DNA of 42,520 nucleotides from Holophagales bacterium (GTDB lineage Bacteria > Acidobacteriota > Thermoanaerobaculia > Multivoradales > Multivoraceae): positions 1 through 42,520 of the forward strand of contig VXVC01000011.1 of the NCBI GenBank assembly GCA_009836625.1, in the 5' to 3' direction. Within the stretch, counting starts at the first letter, position 1; each line of letters opens with the position of its first letter. Positions 25,724 through 36,753 of the stretch are shown here, piece after piece. The notes below the pieces were generated by a model. That model was not told the origin of the DNA. It did not search any database and saw nothing but the letters and a program-made list of their open reading frames with translations. Made by a program: the position numbers and the translations under genes.

Positions 25724-26377
25724 ATGACATCTCCGGCCATCGACCCGGCCACACTCACCTACGACGATCGGGGTCTGCTGCCGGTCGTGGTGCAGGACGT
25801 CCTTTCGGGAGCGGTGCTCATGCTCGCCTACGCGAACCGCGAGGCGGTCGAGAAAACGCTCGAAACCGGTCAGGCCCACTTCTACAGCCGGTCCCGTCGG
25901 GAGCTGTGGCGCAAGGGCGCGACCTCCGGCAACACGCTGGCGGTGGTCGAGGTGCTTCAGGACTGCGACCGGGACGCTCTGCTGGTAAGGGCGCTGCCGG
26001 CCGGGCCGGCCTGCCACCTCTACACGCGGAGCTGCTTCGAACCGAACGTTGCCGAGTTTGAGCTCGGCTGGCTGCGGCGGGTGCTCGCCGAGCGTGCGTT
26101 GGCGCCGCCGGACGAGAGCTACACCGCGCGCCTGCTCGAGCAGGGCGTGGACCGGATCGCCCGCAAGGTGGCGGAGGAGGCTGGGGAGACCGTGATCGCC
26201 GGGGTCCGCGCGGACGCCGAACCCGAGTCCGCCGCGCGCCGCGGCGACCTCGCCGCGGAAGTGGCCGACCTCGCGTACCACCTGCTGGTTCTGCTGCAGG
26301 CGACCGGCGTCGAGCTCGCCGATGTCGCGGCAGAGCTGGGCCGGCGCCACCAGGAGGCGGGGACCGCGCCGTCATGA
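25724..26377 (+). CDS. hisIE: Bifunctional phosphoribosyl-AMP cyclohydrolase / phosphoribosyl-ATP pyrophosphohydrolase HisIE
   Basis: The protein carries out steps two and three of histidine synthesis. ATG 25724 is chosen because AAGGA (25712-25716) is seven bases upstream; an in-frame ATG at 25706 is the alternative. HisI occupies about residues 10-110, with HFYSRSRRELWRKGATSGN and the metal/zinc residues in DCDRDALL, Cys81, Cys97 and Cys104. HisE occupies about 120-210, with RIARKVAEEAGETVIAG and DLAAEVADLAYHLLVLL. Its stop overlaps the trpE ATG by four bases (26374-26377), the exact joint between the histidine and tryptophan halves of the operon. Confidence 0.96.
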   Translation: MTSPAIDPATLTYDDRGLLPVVVQDVLSGAVLMLAYANREAVEKTLETGQAHFYSRSRRELWRKGATSGNTLAVVEVLQDCDRDALLVRALPAGPACHLYTRSCFEPNVAEFELGWLRRVLAERALAPPDESYTARLLEQGVDRIARKVAEEAGETVIAGVRADAEPESAARRGDLAAEVADLAYHLLVLLQATGVELADVAAELGRRHQEAGTAPS

Positions 26378-27863
26378 GTCGTCCCGCCGCGGCCATTGCC
26401 CACACCCGGGAGTTCCTCGCCGACACCTCGACGCCGCTCGGGGTCTACGGCAAGCTGGCTGCCCACGCCGACGGCGATGCTTCCGCGCGGCGCTTCCTGC
26501 TCGAGAGCGTCACCGGCGGCGAGCACGTGTCACGCTACAGCTTTCTCGGGGCCAGCCCGTCCCAGGTGTGCCGGGTGTACCTGGACCGGCTTGAGATCGA
26601 GGATCTCCGCAACGGCCGAGGCGTGCAGGTCCAGACGGGGGATCCGTTGCCCCGGCTCCGGAGGCTGCTCGACGGCGTGACCGCCGATCCCGCGCCGCCG
26701 CTGCCGTTCGCGGGCGGCTGGATCGGCGCCTTCGGCTTCGACGCGATTCGCCTCGCCGAGCCGTGTCTCGTCGACCACGCGGCCGGCCGGCCGCCGGATC
26801 CCTTCTCCCTGCCCGTCGCCATCCTCGCCCGCTACGACGACATCCTCGTGTTCGACCACGCCCGCCAGCGGATCGTCGCGGTGGCGAACGAGATCGAGGG
26901 CGAGAACACCGCCGCCGACGCGGAAGCCCGGCTCGACGTGCTGCAGACGGTGCTCGAGAGCCGGGGCGAGGCAGTGGCGGCGCGGGTCGAGGACAGGGGG
27001 CTCAAGGCAAAGACCGCCGACCCCACCCTGAGCGACGAGGAGTACTTCGGGGTCGTCAATGCGGCGAAGGAGTACATCGCCGCCGGCGACATCTTCCAGG
27101 TCGTGCTCGCGCGTCGCTGGGCGCTCGATCTCGACGTGCCGCTGACGACCGTGTATCGGGCGTTGCGCCTGGTCAACCCGTCGCCCTACATGGTGCTGTT
27201 TGAGTCGCCCGAGGTGTCGCTGATCGGCGCTTCGCCCGAGATGCTCGTGCGCCGGACGGGGCGCCGCCTGGAGATGCGGCCGATCGCCGGCACCAGACCG
27301 CGTGGCCGCACGCCCGTGGAGGACCGGGCGCTGGCCGAGGAGCTGATGGCGGACCCGAAGGAGCGCGCCGAGCATGTGATGCTCGTCGACCTCGGTCGCA
27401 ACGATCTGGGTCGGGTGGCATCTCCAGGCGGGGTCTCGGTCGAGGACTTCATGGTGATCGAGCACTACAGCGACGTGATGCACATCGTCAGCTCGGTCGA
27501 GGCGGAGCAGGCGGCGGGCGCCGGCAACGGCGCGGGTTCGGCGCTCGACGCCCTGCTGGCCTGCCTGCCGGCCGGCACCCTCTCGGGAGCGCCGAAGATC
27601 CGCGCGGTCGAGATCATCGACGAGCTGGAGCCGGAGGCGCGCGGCATGTACGGCGGATCGGTCGGCTACTTCTCGTTCGGCGGCGACATGGACACCTGCA
27701 TCACGATCCGCACCCTGGCGCTCGTTGACGGCGAGGCTTCGATCACGGCCGGGGGCGGCATCGTCGCCGACTCGGATCCGGTGCGCGAGGCGCAGGAAAC
27801 GCGCGACAAGGCCGCGGCCCTGCTGCGCGCGGTGGCGCTGGCGCGTGACCTGGAGGGCCGGGC

Positions 27864-27867
<4 letters not shown>
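26374..27867 (+). CDS. trpE: Anthranilate synthase component I TrpE
   Basis: TrpE converts chorismate to anthranilate with ammonia from TrpG. The 497-residue product has the tryptophan feedback element LLES (42-45) with RYSFLG shortly after, so the enzyme is probably Trp-inhibited. The chorismate-binding half has YIAAGDIFQVVLA, SPYMVLFE, IGASPEMLVR, RPIAGTRPRG, LVDLGRNDLGRV, HIVSSVE and AGTLSGAPKIRA, all standard for TrpE rather than PabB. It begins inside the hisIE stop and ends in a GTGA overlap with trpG. Confidence 0.97.
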
Positions 27868-28434
<567 letters not shown>

Positions 28435-28442
<8 letters not shown>

Positions 28443-29475
28443 TCTCGACCTTTCGGCCCTGCTGCGAACGGCGATCGCCGGCGAGGAACTCCCGTCAGAG
28501 ACCGTGGAGGAGCTGTTCGGCCGCCTGATGGACGGCGAACTCTCCGAGGTGTGGAAGAGCGCGTTCCTCGTCGCGCTGGCGGCGAAGGGGGAGTCGGTCG
28601 GCGAGATCGCCGGCGCCGCCCGGGCGATGCGGGCGCGAGCCGCCCGGGTCGAGCACTCGAGTTCCGCCGTGATCGACACCTGCGGGACGGGCGGCGACGG
28701 CCGCGGCACGTTCAACATCTCGACCGCGGCCGCCCTGGTCGCGGCGGCGGGCGGCGCCCGGGTCGCCAAGCACGGCAACCGGGCAGTGTCGAGCCGGTCC
28801 GGCTCGGCCGACGTTCTGGCCGCGCTCGGCGTGAGGCTCTCCGGCTACACGGAGGCTCTGGGACGCTGCCTGGACGAGGTCGGCATCGCGTTCCTGTTCG
28901 CGCCGATGCTCCACCCGGCGATGGCGCAGGTCATGCCGGTGCGGCAGGAACTCGGCGTGCGTACGCTGTTCAACGTGCTGGGGCCTCTGACGAACCCGGC
29001 GGGGGCGAAGCGCCAGTTGATCGGCGTCTTCTCGCCCGACCTCGTCGAGCCGATCGCGCGGGTCCTGCTCGATCTCGGCAGCGAGCACGCCTTGGTGGTT
29101 CACGGCGACGGCCTGGACGAGATGACGACCACGGGACCGACCGCCGTCGCCGAAGTCCGGGACGGTGAGGTCAGGACGCACGAAGTCCGGCCGGGGGACT
29201 TCGGGATCGCCGAGGCGCCGGCCGAAGCGCTGGCTGGCGGCGACCCGGAGCGGAACGTCGAACTGATGCGCGGCGTGCTGGGCGGCGGGGGAGGGGCGCT
29301 GGCCGACATCACCCGCCTCAACGCCGGGGCGGCGCTCTACGTAGCGGGCAGGGCGGGCAGCCTCGCGGCCGGTGTCGCCGCTGCGTCCGAGGTCCAGGCT
29401 TCGGGCGCGGCCGCCGCGAAGCTTGGCGAGCTCGTCGGCTGGACCGGCTGGGACAATGAAGGCGGCGGAGACTGA
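28435..29475 (+). CDS. trpD: Anthranilate phosphoribosyltransferase TrpD
   Basis: TrpD transfers the phosphoribosyl group of PRPP to anthranilate. The 346-residue product has the PRPP/metal motif DTCGTGGDGRGTFNIST (81-97), KHGNRAVSSRSGSADVL (112-128) and NVLGPLTNPAG. The C-terminal Gly/Ala-rich segment is a normal ending. PRPP is also the HisG substrate, so this operon contains two committed PRPP-consuming enzymes. Confidence 0.97.
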
Positions 29476-30316
29476 AACCGTGCCCGAGGTTCCTGACATC
29501 CTGCGGCGCATCTGCGAGCAGCGGCGCCGGCGCGTGGCTGCCGGAGACGCGGGCGCATCTCCGGCACGGCGTCTGTCTGCCGGGGCTCCGGGCCGCCGCT
29601 TCCTCGATGCGATCTCCGAGCGCCGCGGCGATGCCGTGATCGCCGAGATCAAGATGGGCTCGCCCAAGCTGGGCGACCTGCGCGGCCGTTTCGATCCGGT
29701 CGTCCGCGCCGTGACCTACGCGGATGCTGGGGCGGCTTGCCTGTCCGTCGTCGTCGAGCCGGACCACTTTCACGGGGGCTACGACCTGCTGGCCGAGTGC
29801 GCGGCCGCGTCCGGGCTGCCCGCGGTGGCGAAGGACTTCGTCGTCTCCGACGTGCAGCTTGCGTGGGCGCGCGACGCCGGCGCCTGTGCCGTGCTGCTGA
29901 TCGCGGCTCTCTACGATGCGGCGGAACTGCGCCGCCTGGCCGGGCTTGCGCGCGGTCTCGGGCTCGTGCCGCTGATCGAGACCCACGACGATGCGGACTT
30001 CGAGAAGCTCCGGCCGCGGGCGCACGACGACGGCGACGAAGGGAGTTCCGACTGGGAACTGGTCGGCATCAACAACCGCGACCTGCGCACCTTCGAGGTC
30101 GACCTGGAACGCAGCGCCGACCGCGTCGGCCGCCTGCCGGCCCCGGCCCTCAAGGTGGCTGAGTCGGGCATCCACACCGGCGCCGACGTGGCCAGATTGC
30201 GGCGTGCCGGTTTCGACGCGTTCCTCATCGGCGAACGGCTCGTGCTTTCCGGCGACCCGGCCGCCGCACTTTCCGAACTACTGGGTGCGCCGGCGCTCCG
30301 GGAGCTGACCCGATGA
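29456..30316 (+). CDS. trpC: Indole-3-glycerol phosphate synthase TrpC
   Basis: TrpC closes the indole ring from CdRP, releasing CO2 and water. With ATG 29456 it has 286 residues and overlaps trpD by 20 bases; GTG 29480, with GGAG ten bases before, is a good alternative and gives 278. Catalytic residues are present: Glu64 and Lys66 in AEIKMGSP, Lys126 in AVAKDFVV, Glu175 in LIETHDD and Asn206 in GINNRDL. The phosphate/CdRP segment reads SPKLG where SPSKG is more usual. It is separate from TrpF, unlike the E. coli fusion. Confidence 0.95.
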   Translation: MKAAETETVPEVPDILRRICEQRRRRVAAGDAGASPARRLSAGAPGRRFLDAISERRGDAVIAEIKMGSPKLGDLRGRFDPVVRAVTYADAGAACLSVVVEPDHFHGGYDLLAECAAASGLPAVAKDFVVSDVQLAWARDAGACAVLLIAALYDAAELRRLAGLARGLGLVPLIETHDDADFEKLRPRAHDDGDEGSSDWELVGINNRDLRTFEVDLERSADRVGRLPAPALKVAESGIHTGADVARLRRAGFDAFLIGERLVLSGDPAAALSELLGAPALRELTR

Positions 30317-30950
30317 AGGTCAAGATCTGCGGCGTCACGACGCCCGCCGACGCCCGTCTCGCCGTCGACCTGGGCGCGGACTTCATCGGCCTCAACTTCT
30401 ACCGTCCGAGCCCGCGCTGGATCGACGTCGACGAGGCGGCCCACATCCGGCGCCGCGTCGGGGACCGGGCCCGGACCGTTGGCATCTTCGTCGACCCCAC
30501 GCGCGAAGAGCTCGAGACGATCGACCGCAAGGTCGGCCTCGACTACATCCAGTTCAGCGGCGACGAGAGTCCGGAACTGGTGGCCGAATTCAGCGACCGC
30601 GCCATCCGCGTCCGCCGTGTCGGCGGCGCCGCGGCCCCGGCCGCGATCCCTGACGAGGATTGCTGGGCGATCCTGATCGACCGCGCCCACGAACGCCTCT
30701 ACGGCGGCTCCGGCGAGAGCTGGGACTACGCCGCCGCGGCCGACCTCGTCCGGACACCGGACGGCGACCGCGAGCCACGCCGCCTGTTCATCGCTGGCGG
30801 CGTCCACCCCGGCAACGTCACCGCGGTGGCTGCGGCGGTGCCGGGTGCCTACGCGGTGGACACCTGTTCGGGCGTGGAGGCCGCGCCCGGCCGGAAGGAC
30901 CGCGCCAAGCTGGAGCGACTGTTCGCCAACCTCAGAGCGGGAGCAGCACG

Positions 30951-30954
<4 letters not shown>
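30313..30954 (+). CDS. trpF: Phosphoribosylanthranilate isomerase TrpF
   Basis: TrpF carries out the Amadori rearrangement parallel to that of HisA. The 213-residue TIM barrel has general base Cys6 in [23 protein letters not shown], the Gln in YIQFSGDE, and general acid Asp183 in VDTCSGVE, followed by GRKD. ATG overlaps the trpC stop; its own stop overlaps the trpB ATG. Confidence 0.96.
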
Positions 30955-32239
<1,285 letters not shown>

Positions 32240-32243
<4 letters not shown>

Positions 32244-33070
32244 GCTCCCGACGCAAGCGCCCCTCACGCAACGGCGGCATCGCCGCTTCCTTCGCCGCCT
32301 GCCGGAAGCAGCGGCGCTCCGCCTTCATCCCCTTCCTCGTCGCCGGCGATCCGTCGCTCGAGGCCACGCCCGACCTGCTGCGCGCCCTGGTTGCCGGCGG
32401 CGCCGACGTGATCGAACTCGGCGTCGCCTTCAGCGACCCGATCGCCGACGGGCCGACCATTCAGCGCGGTTCGCACCGGGCGCTTGCCGCGGGTTCCTCG
32501 CTCAGCGCCGTGCTCGGCATCGTCGAGCGGCACCGCGAGGAACTGGGCGTCCCGATCGTCCTCTTCACGTACTACAACCCGGTTCACGCCCGCGGCGTCG
32601 GGACTTTCGCCGCCCAGGCGGCCGACAGCGGCGTCGACGGCGTTCTCTGCGTCGACCTGCCGCCCGACGAGGGCCTGCGCGAACTGCAGCCGGCACTCGA
32701 GGAGCGGGGCGTCGACTCGATCTACCTGATCGCCGCCACCAGTACCCGCGAGCGAATCGACCGCGCCGCCGCGGCGTCGAACGGCTTCGTCTACTACACC
32801 GCCCGCTCGGACGTCACCGGCGAGCGGGAGGACCTGATCCCCACCCTGGCGCAGGAAGTGAAGCGCGTCCGCCGACGGGTGCGGCTGCCGGTCGCCGTCG
32901 GCTTCGGCATCTCGACCCCGCGGCAGGTCGAGGAAGTGGCGAAGGTCGCCCACGGCGTCGTCGTTGGCAGCGCCCTCGTCCGGCTGGTCGAGGAGAACGC
33001 CGTCGAGCCCGACCTGGCGGCTCGACTCGAACGCCGGGTCGGCGAACTGACCGCACCGCTTCGCGGCTAG
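32240..33070 (+). CDS. trpA: Tryptophan synthase alpha subunit TrpA
   Basis: TrpA cleaves indole-3-glycerol phosphate and channels indole to TrpB. The 276-residue TIM barrel has Glu59 in [16 protein letters not shown] and Asp70 in the same motif, [17 protein letters not shown], and [10 protein letters not shown]. The phosphate region reads [10 protein letters not shown] where YxVSRxGVTG is common. The frame is open long before ATG 32240 across trpB, but that stretch is an out-of-frame shadow. It is the last gene of the operon. Confidence 0.96.
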
Positions 33071-33082
33071 AGGGTCGCTGGA

Positions 33083-33097
33083 CCGGCAGGTTGCCGG
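33083..33097 (+). other. Weak hairpin just after trpA
   Basis: CCGGCA (33083-33088) pairs with TGCCGG (33092-33097) around a three-base loop, 12 bases after the trpA stop. There is no T tract, so it would be at best a poor intrinsic terminator; it may mark or protect the 3' end of the operon mRNA. Nothing better is visible before the next gene. Confidence 0.35.
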
Positions 33098-33110
33098 GAA
33101 GTAACCAGTC

Positions 33111-33159
33111 CTGGCCGGTCCTGCGCGAATCTGGCCGGAATCAGCTAGAAACTGGCCGG
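33111..33159. repeat. Three phased CTGGCCGG direct repeats
   Basis: CTGGCCGG occurs at 33111, 33131 and 33152, spaced 20 and 21 bases apart, about two helical turns. The core GGCC is itself palindromic. The repeats lie between trpA and a small membrane-peptide gene, ending 50 bases before its start. Spacing on one DNA face suggests a protein-binding array, but nothing shows which protein. Confidence 0.5.
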
Positions 33160-33208
33160 TCTTTCCGCGGATTCCTCTCTAGAGTGGTTGGTGGAGAGGA
33201 GGTGCGGA

Positions 33209-33379
33209 ATGTACCGCTACACACGATCCTTGAATGCCGGGCAGGTGCAGCGTGACCTGCGCCGAGCCGATCGTTTCGGCTTCCTCGCGCGCTTCTGGTC
33301 GCGGTGGGGCGATCCGCTGCTGGCCGGCGCCCTGCTGGCCTTGATGGCGTGGGCGATCGTGCACGGCTTCACACGCTGA
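33209..33379 (+). CDS. Small single-pass membrane peptide
   Basis: The ATG at 33209 has a strong AGGAGGT (33198-33204) five to six bases upstream, which supports real translation. The 56-residue product has a basic N-terminal half (RSLNAGQVQRDLRRADRFG) and a C-terminal hydrophobic helix (about residues 37-53, LLAGALLALMAWAIVHG). It has no recognisable family. It lies after the trp genes and downstream of the phased repeats, and 39 bases before the Dph6-AraC fusion gene. Confidence 0.6.
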   Translation: MYRYTRSLNAGQVQRDLRRADRFGFLARFWSRWGDPLLAGALLALMAWAIVHGFTR

Positions 33380-33418
33380 GCCGGAGTCGAAGGATGCGGG
33401 CTAACATGCCACGCATCC

Positions 33419-34468
33419 GTGGTCGGGCAATCGCTTCCCTGGAACGCCAGGCCCACGTGGCTGTGCTGGTCAGGCGGAAAGGACTCGGCTTGGGCTCTCC
33501 GGGAGCTTCGAGCCGAACCGTCCTTCGAGGTCCGGGGGCTGATCAGCCTCGTGAACGAGAAGAACGGCCGGGTGATTCTCCACGGCGTGCGTCATACCCT
33601 GCTCCAGCGGCAGGCGGAGGCGGTGGGGTTGCCGCTGCGGTTCATTCCGCTCGACTGGACGTCGTCGAGAGGCGAACGCAATGCCGCTCTGGCCCGGGGT
33701 TTCGGAGAAGTGCGGGCGGACGGCGCGGCTTGTGTCGCCTTTGGCGATCTGTTCTCGTTGGAGGGGCGCGATCGACGTTTGCTCGTCACCGCCGACTCGG
33801 GTCTCGAGGTCGTGTTTCCGCTCTGGAATCGGGATACGCGGGCCCATTCGGAGGAGATGCTGAAGTCCGGTTTGTCGGCCTGGGTGTGTTCCGTCGATAC
33901 CGGGTCCCTGGCGGCGAATCTCGCGGGACGCCGGTTCGATTCGGATTTCGTGGCTGGATTGCCCGAGGGTGTCGACCCTTGCGGCGGGAACGACGAGTTC
34001 CACACGTTCGTGGAGTGGGCGCCCGGCTGGGAAAGCCGCGTGGAGGTCGAGCCGACGCGCACGATCGAGGTCTACGACTTCGCGTTCGCGGAGATCGAAG
34101 CGGCGGATGGCTCCGCGCCTTCGCGGATCGATCCGTTCAGTCACTTCGCGAGGCTCGACCGCGTGCGGCGCCACGTCGACCTCCACATCGCGGAGGATCT
34201 GAACGCCGCTGTGGTCGCCAGGGTCGCCGCGATGTCGCGCACGGGTTTCTCCCGGTACTTCCGGGAGCACGTCGGGATGACGTTCGCGGGCTGGCTGGCA
34301 CACCGCCGGATCGAACGCGCCTGCCAGCTCCTGCGCGAGACCAACGACGCGGTGAGCCGGATCTCGGAATCGGTCGGTTTCCACAGCGAGAGGACGTTTC
34401 GCCGGGCCTTCCACGAACAGATGGACTGCAGCCCTTCGGAGTACAGGAGGAAGGCGCTTGAGGAGTAG
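33419..34468 (+). CDS. Fusion of Dph6-like ATP pyrophosphatase with AraC-type DNA-binding domain
   Basis: The 349-residue product has two clear halves. Residues 12-205 resemble diphthine-ammonia ligase/MJ0570-type ATP pyrophosphatases: PP-loop SGGKDS (18-23), LHGVRHTLLQRQAEAVGLPL (54-73), VAFGDLF (106-112), FPLWNRDT (133-140) and the signature GVDPCGGNDEFHTFVEW (184-200). Residues 243-345 are an AraC-family double helix-turn-helix, with LNAAVVARVAAMSRTGFSRY and the second helix region ISESVGFHSERTFRRAFHEQ followed by SPSEYRR. Bacteria have no diphthamide, so the ATPase half probably acts on or senses another ligand. The start is GTG; no earlier in-frame start fits. The end overlaps the next gene by 11 bases. 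Confidence 0.88.
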   Translation: MVGQSLPWNARPTWLCWSGGKDSAWALRELRAEPSFEVRGLISLVNEKNGRVILHGVRHTLLQRQAEAVGLPLRFIPLDWTSSRGERNAALARGFGEVRADGAACVAFGDLFSLEGRDRRLLVTADSGLEVVFPLWNRDTRAHSEEMLKSGLSAWVCSVDTGSLAANLAGRRFDSDFVAGLPEGVDPCGGNDEFHTFVEWAPGWESRVEVEPTRTIEVYDFAFAEIEAADGSAPSRIDPFSHFARLDRVRRHVDLHIAEDLNAAVVARVAAMSRTGFSRYFREHVGMTFAGWLAHRRIERACQLLRETNDAVSRISESVGFHSERTFRRAFHEQMDCSPSEYRRKALEE

Positions 34469-36746
34469 CCGGGCGCTGGCGGTAGCCCTCGCGATCCTGG
34501 CGTCGACGGTCGTCGCGGCCCAGCCCGCGGACCAGGTGGGACTCACGGTTCGTCTGGACGCGGTCGTTTCGGGCGACGAAGCGCCGTCCGGCGACGTGAC
34601 GATCGAGTTCTCCGACGCGTCGACTCGCAAACCAGTGGCCTCCTGGGTCGTCGCGGCGTCCGCCGAGGAGCAGAGTTTCGTAGTTACGGTGCCGGCTCTG
34701 GAGTCGCGATCCGGCTGGCTTCTCCGGGCACGGTCGGAGGGCTGGTGGAGTCCTGCCGCCTTCATCCCGTGGGACGAGCGGGAGGCGTCCCTGACCCTGG
34801 TGCCGGAAGGCTTGGTGCGGTTCGCCGTCGACGGCACGGACACAGCGGTGGACTTCCTGGAGACCGGCAAGGTCTGGATCGACGGGCGGGTCGACAGGCG
34901 TCGCGCCCGCCTCGACCGCGGCCTCTACGGAGGTCCGTGCGAGGTGGACCGGGAACCGGAGCGGCGCGAGGTGCTGATCGCGTGCCCGTTCGCCCGGGAC
35001 GAGGAGGTGGAACTGCGAGTACGGCTGGGTCCGTTCCTGCCCCTGCTACGGTCCGAAGTGACGGTCGAGGCGGATACGGACCTGGGCCTGGTCGAGCCCG
35101 TCAGGGGCGCGCGTGTGACCGCCAGTATCGCCTCACCGGACGGCTCCAGTCACCAGTTCCGCTTGCGGCAACGGGATGGGTTTCTGGCCCTCGGCTGGGT
35201 TGCCTGGACGGACTCCGGAGGTGCCTTGACGTTCGAAGGCCTTTCGCCTGCGGCGTACGAGCTCCGACTCGCCGGTTCCGACGGCGACAGTTGACCGGTG
35301 CGCATCGAGTCGCTGTCCGATCAGATCGACCTGGGCCCACTCGTGTCATCCGCCGGCAACCTGCTGTCCGTTTCCTTCCTGACGCCGAGCGTGCTGGAGA
35401 TCGATCTGAGACCGACGGTGTCTTCAGTGACGCTGGGGCCTGAGGGCGAGGTGGAACGGCGCGACCGCAGGTTCGAGTTCCACGATCGCGGAAGTGACGA
35501 CTCCTTCCTGTGGCGAGGCCTGGCGCCGGGCGACTACGAGGTAGACGTCGAGGACAACCGCGGCAACCGCTGGCACCATGAGGTCGTCCGCTTCTTCGGC
35601 CAGGATCACCACTACGTCGAACTGGATGCCGTGCCGCTGGTCGGCCGGATCGAGCGCGGCGGGGAGCCCCTGGAAGAGGCGATGGTCTGGTTCGGCGGCA
35701 TGTGGGGCCGTGAACGAGTCTCCTTCCGGAGCCGCGAGGAGGGCCGCTTTAGCGGCCTGCTGCCGAGGGAGGGTTTCTGGCACGTCGAGGTGACTCCTGC
35801 CCCCGACTGCGATCCTTGCGAAGGCGGGTGGGACACGGACGGTTGGGGTGACTTCGACGATCGCGAGGTCAACGAAGCCGGCATCTTCGAGATCGAGGCG
35901 GACTCCGACGGCGTTGCGCGAATCGACATCGACCTCGCAGCAGGTGCGATCAGTGGGCGAGTCGTGAGACGCAGCGTAGAGAGCGGCCTTCTCGAGTCGG
36001 TGGCGGGGGCTCGGGTCTGGGTGTGGGCCGCAGGCGAGGTTGCTGGCGAACAACAAGACCCCCTGCAACCGGGGAGTTGGCGCAGTCGGACCGACACCTC
36101 CGGGGCCTTCGAGGTCACCGGACTGCCCGAATGGAGCTACAGCATCCATGCCGAAGCGTACGTGGAAGAACGGGAACTCCAGTCGGCTCCGGCGCAAGTC
36201 CAGCTACGGGTCAACGAGCGAATCGAGGATGTGGAACTGCGGCTCGCCGATCAGCGGCGCGTCACCGTAATCGTTCGCTCCGGAGGAGTGCCGATCAGCG
36301 GTGCGCAGACCTTTGTGCTCCACCCCGCGGGGTCAGCCACCACCGTGGCTAACAGCTACTCGGACGGCGCGGGTGAAGCCACTCATCATGTTCCGTTGGA
36401 GGCCGAGTCCGTTGGTGTCGTCGTCCGGGCGGCGGGCCACGGGATGGTCGGCTGGCGATTCGAGATTCGGGAGGGCGCGCCGCTTGTCATCGAGCTGGCG
36501 CCGGAGCGCGGATCGCTCCGCGTACCGCGTTTGCACTCTTGGGACGCGCGCCTCGTCACACCTGGCGGCGCCTCCATTCGGGTGGGTACGCTCGCGGGAG
36601 TCAACGACAGAGGCCAGATCCAGGAGGACGACGACGAGGTGATCGTCAGGGATCTGGCGCCGGGGACGTACTCGTACTGCCCGAAGGACAGCGCCTGCAC
36701 CAGCGTCGAGGTCGTCCCTTGGGGCGAGAGCCGAATCCGCGACTAA
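34458..36746 (+). pseudogene. Secreted CnaB/carboxypeptidase-regulatory-like repeat protein, split by one in-frame TGA
   Basis: A TTG start at 34458 follows AGGAGG (34445-34450) at seven bases and opens a signal peptide (MRSSRALAVALAILASTVVA). The frame is open to TGA at 35292-35294 (278 codons), then open again in the same frame to 36746. The second part begins with no signal peptide and no ribosome site before its GTG at 35298. Both parts are made of beta-sandwich-like repeats with phrases such as FLWRGLAPGDYEVDVED, GAFEVTGLPEWSYSIHAEAY and VRDLAPGTYSY, typical of surface-exposed CnaB/carboxypeptidase-regulatory-like domains. The simplest reading is one gene of about 762 codons interrupted by a single nonsense codon; a sequencing error or stop readthrough are alternatives. 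It is convergent with the VWFA genes, seven bases apart. Confidence 0.7.
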
Positions 36747-36753
36747 CCGCGCG

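Noticed and set aside
35292..35294. TGA as a selenocysteine codon
   Set aside because: The surroundings are a structural beta repeat with no redox motif or homologous Cys position that I can see, and no SECIS-like hairpin is evident just after it.
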